Shown: piece after piece, positions 47,089-57,600 of the stretch | Layout of the letters: each line of letters begins with the position of its first letter | How positions within the stretch are numbered: position 1 is the first letter of the stretch | Assembly (NCBI GenBank): GCA_012845835.1 | Contig: JABAKD010000027.1 | Span: 914,001 to 978,000, forward strand | Origin: Undaria pinnatifida | Lineage: Eukaryota; Sar; Phaeophyceae; Laminariales; Alariaceae | Reading direction: 5' to 3' | Length of the DNA stretch: 64,000 bases | The notes under the pieces: generated by a model | Databases searched by the model: none | What the model saw: only the letters and a program-made list of their open reading frames with translations | What the model was told of the DNA's origin: nothing | Made by a program: the position numbers and the translations under genes

Positions 47089-47235
47089 CTGGTTAGTGTT
47101 GGGTATCGTATCGAAAGTTACGATATCGACCTGCTTCTTAGTGTTGGGTATATTATCGAAAGTTACGATATCGACCTTCTTCTTAGTGTTGGGTATATTA
47201 TCGAAAGTTACGATATCGAAGTTTTCGATTTATCA
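47089..47235. repeat. 48-bp tandem array rich in TATCG
   Basis: Three near-identical units containing TTAGTGTTGGGTAT and TATCGAAAGTTACGATATCG, the latter strongly dyad-symmetric. Degenerate TATCG sequence continues to about 47500. Confidence 0.9.
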
Positions 47236-48129
47236 AATATTGGCTATTTCGATATACAACAACAGCATCGTACCGAAAGTTAAAGTTTCGATGTATAAAT
47301 GTATTGATATTTCGATATAGCGTGCTGAAGGTTCGATACTCAAAAATATTGAAGTTCCGATATATCGCATCGAACGCGTTTTTGCCCTTGCCGTGTGTTT
47401 TACGCCGATACCGCACAAAAACAGTCCAAGTACCGTCTATCGAAGTCATCTCGATTCGATAGCTCGATTATCGGTATCGTATATGCCGAACTCGATTTTC
47501 GCATGATATCCATCACTTTTATCATATATCAGCAGAAGTATGGGTGTAGGCGTCACGAGGCATCGGTTAACATGCAGCGTTTGAGAACTTCACCCGCTAT
47601 GCTGGAGTTCGGTTTTCCTGCGGCGTTTTTTATACTGCGCCCACGTTGTTGGGCTAAAAATTGCTTGAAATTATGTGGAACATTCTTTTTTTGTTACTGT
47701 TCACAAAGGGGTAAGTCGCCCTTGACACACCCTGCGGTAAACCCGCACTGGCTATTTTTTGTTTTCTGAGGGTGGTTGGTGGCTTGATCAACTACTCTAC
47801 ACCTCACCCAAGCCAACTATTTTGAGTGAGCTGAAAGTGCTTTTATGATAACCAAACCCATGGCCTATGAATAACAAATGTTGATATTGCAAAAGAGGCG
47901 TTACAGCCCCACTTTTTGGGTTAAGAAACGCAGGCAACCAGAAAAAAAAACAATGCCAAGAATTGCTACTCGTAGCTCTATCTCAGCATGCGTCCCTTCC
48001 CCCACCGCCTACGCTGACCTTTGCTCGAACCCACCGCCACCGCCATTGCTAATACCACGTTTTAATAACTCAGGCGTGTTGTGCAGAGAGTTTCTCTCCG
48101 CTCATCTCTCGCCGTCTACGCCGGTTGTC

Positions 48130-48690
48130 ATGTCCGGCTCTGGCGATGAGGAGCCGTCCGCCGCTGGTGGCCTCTTGTACCAAGAACACGATGTGCCACA
48201 TTCTGTAACTGTCCAAGACGAAACAGACGGGGAAATCAGTGGCACCGTCAGCGCTATTACCGACGGAGAAAACCATTGCCTGAAGGCTACTGACGGCAGG
48301 GGTGGTGTTGGTGTTGGTGGTAGTGGTGGCGTTAGTGTTTGTGGCGGTGGTGGTGGTGGTGGTGGTGGTGGTGGTGGTGGTGGTAGGAGTGACACCATGA
48401 CTGATGCCATGGTGGACAGCGCGACTGTCGAGACTAGTGACATACCGGGATCAACGTGCGAGTGCTATCGACGCGTAACAACAACTGCACACCGCGATTC
48501 CGCCGGGGAATCGACCGTTATTGGCGTGGCGGGACAACCATCAGGTCACGGGGGGGACCCCTTCGGGGTGGGTGGTAGAGGGGGGGAGGGGGTGGATGTT
48601 TGCACGGTGGGAGAGCTGTACCCATGGGGAAATGTCTACGGGGTCACCGGAAGGGTGGACCAGCTGCGGCTGGGATTCGCAAGGCAGCAG
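48130..48690 (+). CDS. Candidate gene, exon 1
   Basis: 187 codons, start GTCATGTCCGG, donor AGGCAGCAG|GTGAGAG. The frame is open upstream to 47878, so an earlier start (ATG 47953) is possible. Contains a GGT microsatellite coding poly-Gly (about residues 70-85). Confidence 0.45.
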
Positions 48691-51600
48691 GTGAGAGCAC
48701 CTCTTAGGAGGGGCGAGGGATGTGCACACCTTGGCTGAGCTTGGACAAAAGGGTTGAAACAGACTTGAGTTTTAACCTTTTATTTCTATAATAGTGTTTT
48801 TTTCCCCACACTGTTTTAAAGTAGTTTGGCCACAAAAACGTGGGTACGGTTCAGAACGGGTGAGCTGTCCTCCACTCTTTTCCAATATCCCTAACCCGTA
48901 CCTGGGAAACCCTAACCCCTACCTGGGAAAATGACGAAAGTATCGGAGTGAAGTTAGTGAGGATCACCAAACCATTGTGTCAGAGTTCGGCCTAATCGCA
49001 CACATTACCAAGACAAACTGCTGTACTTGTAGTGTGCCATGTGTTTATTCGTCGTGATTTGCCGTGCCCCTTGCCTGCGCTAGGGTGTTATTCATTGGTC
49101 CTGTTTGCCATGCCAAGACCCACAAGCTCTGTTGTCGCATGCAATTGAGTTCAACTGACACACGACAGTTAGGAAAATACGTGGAAGTGCGGTGAGCTTT
49201 AGCTTTGTTTTTCTCCATCCACCAGAGGATACAATAAAAAGAAAGATCTGATGTGAAGTTGTCTTCGGAATCACCGTATGTTCAGACAACTGAACTTATA
49301 TCTGGGAGAATGATAGTTGAGGTTTGAAGTGGTCCAGGCGGTCGTTTCAAATTATGTAAGCGCGTTCGATGTTGGTATTGGTGCTTCTGGTGGAGATTCG
49401 AAATCTTGCAAAAATGTTACTTCACTTATTTCATCGGCTTTCAAAACGCCTCCTGTGTTTGAAGCCTCCCTTAATGTTTCATCTATATCTTGTATAGATT
49501 GTTCTCATGTTTATGCTAAGGCAGAAAAGTCGTGTAATTAGTTCAGGAAAAAAATTCACGGTGTAGAATGTTTCCTATCGTCCAATAAATCCAGCGTAAA
49601 AAATAAAACGTGTTTCGAGCAACAGTCGAGCCAAAATCTCGTAACCCTCAGGTTCTTAAGCGCTGCCGCGTACGTTTGTGGTGCGGATTTTCGTCTCGAG
49701 TTGTATCGCGTGCGAACGGCGAATGCTTTTTCACGGCTGTATGGCCGACACATGGCGAAACGGGACAACTATTTATAGGTCAATCTATGGCTATACGTTG
49801 TGTTTCTCATAATTACCGCCGTAGCCCACAGCACAGTGTAAAACCCGCATAATTTCGTACAATGCCTCCGAGATGTCAAGCAAAGCCAGATTTGATCACT
49901 TTTTCGAAAATTAAACCTGGGCTCCAACTTTGATCAAAACACCATCGCTGGTACAAGCTCGCAAGAATTCCCCCCCCCCCAAAAAAAAAACGTAAGACGC
50001 GGTTGTTTTCAGAAACGATCATTTTTGAGCCCAAATACCCCGAAGCTTCCCTGAAGACTAAAACATCACCAAAATCAAAACTGCATGGCAAGAGTCAGCT
50101 TTAGTTGATTTCTTACTCTTGGCACGAGTTAGATTCGTCTTACCATTTCTTAGGGTCATCTTAGCTCGAATTAGATATGTCTTACCATGGTTCAGTGGGT
50201 TGATATACCGTTCTTGGAATTTCCGGAACAACACCTCATCTACTCGCATACGTTTCCGGCCCTATATTATTTTCCCGTTCTTTTCGCGAGTCCCGTTTCC
50301 CGACCTCCGGCCTTCGTTCTCACAGGAGGACGGCGACACCGAGAACCGAAACGCCTCCGCAAAGTCAACCCAAACGAGTCCAGTTAGCGGCACTTGGCGG
50401 CGGCGCATGACCTAGAAACCGCGCGCGCGGTAGCAGGCCCGGCGAAGGTCGAGATCGAGGTTGAACGGATGCCAGTCTATGGGCGCGACGAAAAAAATTT
50501 AGATTTCCGGATTGCTGTTGGCTTTTCACGTAGAATCCTACCTAGATCTAGATACACTCTTTTTTCTTTTTCTTCCGTTCTTTCTCTAACAGCAAATTCC
50601 GTATTATGTCGTAAACGATTATATTTTATACCAGGTGCATGTTTGGTTTTGTCATGATTCCCCATCCAGAGTGTCAAAAAGGTCAACGACAGCATTTTCC
50701 TCAGTTTTTCATCGTATCCGAAATTCGCTGAACGGTAGCCGTGGTGCCTGCTTCGCCCTTTGCTTCTGGGGCCGTTTAAGGTGTCACAAGAGTTGTCCAA
50801 GCCGGGGCTGGTGGAGACGCTGGGGGTGGGTGGAAGCGCGGTGCTAGAAGCATACGACGGTGCGTGGAGAGCGACAGAAAACGACAATCGGGACGAAGTG
50901 CACCCCATCAGGTGCGTTCAACTTGCCGTTGCCTACAGTACCAGTCCTCTTGACCGAGATATTGACTTTAGGCTGGACTTCTTGTTTGAGGGAGTTAAGA
51001 CTGTGTACTACACTATTTAGTGACATCATTACAGTGTTAATAGGTGTCGGCCTTCTTGTTTCCCCGTAAATTGTTTAGACGAGGTTTCTTTTGGGGGCTA
51101 TATGAGAGGGCCCGTAGTGCTCTTTCTTGTGAGAGGACCTGTAGTCCTCTTTCTGATGAGAGGATCTGTGGTGCTCTTGCTTGTGGGAGGGCCAGTAGTG
51201 CTGGTTCTTATGCGAGGGCCGTTGTTGCTTTCTTATGGGCGGGCCTGTGGTTCTCTTTCTTGTGAGAGAGGGCCTGTAGTTCTCTTTCTTAGGAGAAGGG
51301 CTCGTAGTGCTCGTTCTTATGAGATGGCCCGTAGTGCTCTTCTTTACGAGAGGACCATTGCTTCTTTCTTATGAGCGGGCCTGGAGTGCTCGTAGTGCTC
51401 TTCTTTATGAGAAGGCTGGTAGTGCTCTTCCTTATGAGAGGATCCGTAGCGCTCTTCTTTATGAAAGGGCTGGTGTTACGTTTTTATGAGCGGGCCTGTA
51501 GAGCTGGTGGTGCTCTTCTTTGTGAGAAGGCCCGTGGTGCTCTTTCCTGTGAGAGGATCCGTAGTGCTATTTCTGATGAGAGAGGGCCTGCTGTGCCCGT

Positions 51601-54600
51601 TCTAATGAGAGAGCATGTAGTGCTCGTTCTTATGAGAGGATCCGTAGTGATTTTCTTTGTGAAAGGGCCGTTGTTGCTTTCTTATAAACGGGCCTGTAGT
51701 GCTCGAAGTGCTCTTCTTCATGAGAGTGCCCGTATTGCTCTTTCTTATGAAAGGGGCCGTAGTGCTTTTTCTGATGAGAGAGGGCCTGTAGTACTCTTTC
51801 TTGTGAGAGGGCCTGTGGAGTGCTCGTTTTTTAATATATGGGCGGCAGTGCACCAGTTGCGTTTTTCGTAAATGGTTGCGAAGCATGTCTGCGGTTTACG
51901 GCAGTTTTTCGACCGACTCGCCCCTTTCGGTTTGAAACTACTAATACCACCAAAACTACCACCAAAACTAGCGCCATAAGAAGGAGCACCTTTATCATCT
52001 ACCAGCGGTGTATTCTTTCGCTACTGTAGTAATAGGTAATAGTGTACACCGCCCCGAAAATGACGTTAGTGCTATTTATAGCTCTAGCGTTGCAAGCCGT
52101 GATTGAGTACTTCCTCGCCGTTGAGGATCCTTGTCGATTGGAATGTTGTCTTCAAGAATTGCTACCCCGTGCGCAGCACGCCTCGACGCCTACACGACCC
52201 CTTTCGGTGGGTCTGAAGCCGGGCTCTACGACCAAGGTTCCACTACCGGCGACCGACATCCCTATGGCATTATGATGGCATTATGATGGCATTATGATGG
52301 CATTATGATGGCATTATGATGGCATTATGATGGCATTATGATGACATTATGATGACATTATGATGACATTATGATGACATTATGATGACATTATGATGAC
52401 ATTATGATGACATTATGATGACATTATGATGACATTATGATGACATTATGATGACATTATAATGACACTATGATGCATATATGCTGCAGCTGTGAGATCG
52501 AAGATTTCGTCGAAACTCATCTTTGCTAGCCGTGTGTGACGCTCCGATCGCGCGTGTCGCTGGGTGCCCGTATCCTTATTAAGGATATAGGTCGGCGACT
52601 CCCCTTGGAATTATCTCACACAAGGGCCAGCAGCGTGATGTTAATCAATATGTGCACGGAACCGAAATCTTTACCCTGGTGTGACGTTATATAAACATTA
52701 AAATACACTACGTACAGCTGTGAGACTAGAGACTTCGTCGAAACTCATATTTGCAACCTCTATGTGATACTCCGATCGCGCGGGTTACTGGGTGCGTGTC
52801 CTCATTAAGGATATAGGTCGGCGACTCCCCTTAGAGTTAGCTTACACAAGGGTCAGCAGCGTGATGTTAATCAATTCGTGCGCGGAAACTATGAGACTCG
52901 TTCTTTTGCCTTGTGATAAATATATTCGATGTTCCAAATGCCTCAAGATGGGTGAAATCAAACAACGCAGACAGGTGAACGGCAGTGACAAGAAATCCTG
53001 CTACGCGATTTCCTAGCGGCGGCCAGCCACACCGTCTTCGTTTTGACAGAGGTATAGCAAAGCTGCGAGTTCAAACGGACCCCGATTCAGCGCTATTTGC
53101 GACTTCAGAGAAAACTCTGATTTCAATCGGTTAATACCCGAAATAGGTAGAGGTTCCTCTATAGTGCCGGTTGAGTAGTGCCGGTTGCCCGCTATAGTGC
53201 CTGTCAAATCGCTTGGCACAGATGGGAACGGCTAGTAGTGGCAGTATGCGGAGTAGTGCCGGTTGCCGCTATAGTGCCGGTATTTCCCTCCATGGTACAC
53301 ATACCGGCACTATAGAGGGACTACTAATTATTAATAGTACTTGAAGTATAGAAGTACAACAGTAACTGTCATGAAGGGGTTGGAAATCTTCGAACATTTG
53401 TGCCCCGGCTGTTCTGTCAGGTACGCGGCGGCGGCGGTGTTTTCTGATGGAAGCACGGAGGTCACCCACCAGGTATGTTATGTACCATGTACCAGGTATG
53501 CTTACATAAATCTTGAAACGTGTGTTCCTGTATGGGCCTGTTATGTATGTACACTGACTTCCGTCTTCACTTTCATCTTTTTGGGCGGATGAACGCCTTG
53601 CTTCGGCTTCGTATGGTATATCCATGTTTCATTTTTGGTTTGATTTCTTTTTCGCTGGGGTAATATTTCTGCTCCAGAGTGGCTGGAGCCTGTCCTGTGA
53701 CCGCGGGCTTGATTATGCGAGTTAATGTGAGATCTACAACAACAACTTGCTGGCATGCTTACTGTGTTCTCGACGCACAGCTTATCGCTGTAAACCACTT
53801 ACAGCGTACTTGAGGGTAGATTAATCACGGTAAGGTATACTGGTACAGCAGTATTATAGCATCTCGATGCCATGGTATCATAGCAAAGGTCGAGCAGATC
53901 ATCGATCCCCACTTGATGATCTACTGTAGCTCTTTGAGGAAGATCTGTATGGTCCATTTTATAATAGCTCATGTCTGCTGCCGGATGGGAGCCGTACTAT
54001 CTACATACATATCCTGCACAATATATCATAACGGCGGCTGTTGTAGACGATCTATTCATAGATGATTTAGATTGTCTAGATGGCCTAGATGACCTAGATG
54101 GTCTATATGATCTATATGATCTGTCCGAGGCGTCGATGGTACAGTAGTAATAATTCCTGCAATATCTTGAGGTTTGCCATAGAAGGGTGTTTGCGATTCC
54201 CAACCTCTGCTGGGTTGGAAAAAACATAAAGATAGTATTGAAAGCGACGAATGTGGTGATAACTAATAATCCAAGGTCAACTTAACCCACGACATAGATT
54301 TGGTTGGAAAAACGAAAATAAAATGGTAGGAAAACATATTTCTACTCTATTTATTAACTTCTCCCTGATTTTTCGTGGGTTGGATTGGCTTTGAATGGTG
54401 GCGTTCGACGGTTTCAATACTATTCTTAATACATGTACCTACCCAGCTGCTACCCAACCAAAGATGGTACCAGGTAGTTCGCAAAGACGCTATTCTTGCG
54501 GGAAGGTAGCAATGTAGAACCAGTAGGTGTCAGTTCCTTCCGGGCACTGCGCTACGGCAGTACATACCTGTCACTCCCAGGTAAAAGTATACGTAAATTT

Positions 54601-57600
54601 ATAAACTAGTTTGGGGCTGGTCGGTGTTGCTTTCTCGGTTTTACTTTTGCGCGGTTGCTGCTTACTTTTTCTTTCGTTTTGAAGAGCTGTTTTTATGTTA
54701 TCGTACCTAGGAACGCCCGTGTTCCCTCTTTTCACTCATGACACCCCCGGGGAGTTCAGGCCAGCCCCATTCTAAAGAGGAGCTTCGCACAGTAGAGAGA
54801 CAAGCGCAGGAAAAAGAACCGTGGTTGCACACTTGCACGCTTGCTCACCCCAAGGAAGTGATGTCTGGTCTGCTCGGGTTTATGGCGTCTCGCTGTTTCG
54901 TGCGTAATAATCGGCAGTCTACTGTTAGAGGATACTTACAGTAGCCGCAAGCGACTTCTTCCACAAAACGTTCGCAGGATGGAAGTTGCCGATGTCGCAT
55001 TGCATGATCGCAGCTGTGGGAAACGGGATAGGCCGGGCGCACGGCATGTCAAGAAAGCACACCTAGTATATACCTGGTATATATGAACACAGAGTAGAAG
55101 GGATCCCCTAATACGGCGGTATGCCGATATAAGGCGGTATCCCGATACAAGGCGGTGAAAATGGCTTGGCACGACTGGGGAATTGCAGTCACTAAGCGGA
55201 ACAAGTAGGGCGACTTCCCCCAATGACGCGGTCATCTTTGCTCTGGCACCCTGCTTTCTACTAGGCTATTGTACTGCTCTAGTACGTATCAGTAGGAGGA
55301 CCCTCTATAGGACATACCAGTAGTTAGTTTTCCCGTTTTGTTTTCACACCACAGAGGTAGGGGTCGTTTTTACGCTGTATCCTCTCTTCGTATCGTACCA
55401 CTGGTGTCCACTTTGTCGGGCGTCGGTTCCGGCCGTGAAGCTCGGCCCTGAGGCAACGTGATCGTACCCGCGTCTGATGTACCAAGTTGGCGATACCGTG
55501 GTTAGCTCGAGGGTGCGCGAAATAGAAGCATCTGCAGGGGGTTTAGTATTAATAATAAGTATACTACCAAAAAAACGAAAAACAAGTATGCTACGGTCTT
55601 CAGTTTTTTTCATTCGTTAGGTACAGAAATCACACCCCACTGAGTTGGTTGATGTCGGCCATTTTTTGGAGCGTGGCCATGTTCGTACTTTCTGGTGGGA
55701 GTCATCCCTCAATAGTGCGGTATGGTTAGCACCGTTTGGGGTTAACTAATGTTTCTGACGTTCTGATTATCTCAATGTTAGTGTTACGGTTGACCTCAAG
55801 TCTATCGGTTGATACAATAATATTACGCGTATATACAGTATTCGGTTTTGGACTAGCGCGTGTTGGTCGGGCTGCACGGACGAATGCCTTCGACGTCATG
55901 TTTCGGGTGATGATGGATGGTGGATGATGTTGATATCCACCTTCTCATGCTAGGAGTTCAGAAAATTCCCAGAAAATTCTTAGAACCTGCTGCACGCCTA
56001 TTATTAGCGTGGGATAAATCATAGGTGATCCATGCTTAGCTATACATAACAGGTGCATCGTCCGTCCGTGTGAAGAGCTTGTGCATTCCTATTAATAGCT
56101 CGATAAAAATGCCGTCGAGACCTGTGAGGGGAAAAACGACGAAAATCAAGTGACGATTACAGAATCAGAATCGGCCACCGCTGGCTGGCGATGACAAGAT
56201 TGGTTTCCGAACGACAACAATGCAACAATGTAGACACCCGTACGGGACGTGCGCAGCATGACCCATCCTGCTCGTGCTGCTGCGCGCTCAATCTACTGGT
56301 AGACGCTAGAAAATGCCCCAATCGTCGTTAAAGTTTTGTTGCTATACACGGGCCCTAAAAAAGCTTTAGGAGGGGGGGGGGGGCTTCTGGACTTGAGATG
56401 GAAAAAACGACGAAAAACAACTGACGAATAAGGGATCAACGACACGAGCCGACGCGGGCTGCTAGGTTTGAGTCGGGATGCTTTGTACGTCGGAACTCCA
56501 ATCGAATTGAAGGGGTGCACGGCACGACACGCCCGTAGCATCAAACCTATCGTATGGTATGCTGTGCGCTCGCTCTTTCTTATGATAAGTACACACTTGT
56601 CATTTGTTTTAACGCGAATGCACGGCGTCCGAAAGGGAAACCCCGTTGAGACGGGATGGGCGTTTTGGGGGGGGAACGAACTACTTGGAATTATAGTGGA
56701 CTGGTTTTTTATCAAAGAAAAAAAAATGGTGTGGATACCAGGTCATGTCCCCTAGATCGTACCGCCTCATTGCCACTATAATCCTTCGAGGCCATCCTGG
56801 CTCCTCGGGGGCTCTCTGAGGTTATCCTCGTGGCTGACCCCCGAGTGCGCGGTTACGCCTGCAACCCACCTTGGTATGTCTCCACACCTCCCCGCCCAAC
56901 AAGAGATTTGCCTGCTGCGGGACCACCGTCCGACGTTAATTCCGATAGTTCTAGTTTTTTTTTTTAACCCCTTTAGAGATTACTTTTTCAAATTGCTAGC
57001 AATCAATGCGTTTTTTGTTGGCAGTGGTAACTATTCTTGGGGTTCAAATATCTGTTTTGAATTTCCAGCAATTACCTGGTTATTATAAGATACGCCTTCC
57101 AGGGCAAACCTTAACACCGCAGTGGTGAATATTTTAGGGGTCAGACTACGTTCAAATTGCTAGCAGTGAGTGCGCTTTTTAGGTGTTGCAGAAGTAATAT
57201 TAAGGTATCGAGGACTGCTGTACTCGCATTTCGGGGGGGGGGGCGATACTTGGAATTAGAGTACGATCATGTTTGCGGTGGTGATTATCCCTGGGGCTGT
57301 CGTTTGTTCGCTCAACTACGGTGTTGTTTTGTTGCTTGCACCCGTGATTGATCATTTCTCTGTTTGCTGATGTCTTGTTGCGCCCATGGCTGATTGCCTT
57401 GTTACCTTTGCAGTTCAAGGCCCTCGAGTACGGAGCCACGCTAGACCCCGTGACTCTACTAGCTCCCGCCATGGGGAGGCGTGCGAAGGACGGGATAAGG
57501 TGAGCGCGACACATGCCTACTCTCCAAACGAAAATGTTGCATAACGTCAAATAGTGTTCAAATAGTGTGTGTGCGTGTTCTTCGCGTTGGACTGATATGT

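Noticed and set aside
52042-52275. Possible exon (AVIEYFLAVEDPCRLECCLQ) between candidate exons 2 and 3
   Set aside because: Reads like protein, but its acceptor phase does not fit exon 2, exons 2 and 3 already join in phase, and the frame runs into the 11-bp array.
54940-55013. Minus-strand exon with strong splice sites (acceptor CCTATCCCGTTTCCCACAG, donor CTACT|GTAAGTAT), possible peptide MQCDIGNFHPANVLWKKSLA
   Set aside because: No neighbouring exon on the same strand could be linked, and it lies inside an intron of the plus-strand candidate. Kept only as a note.
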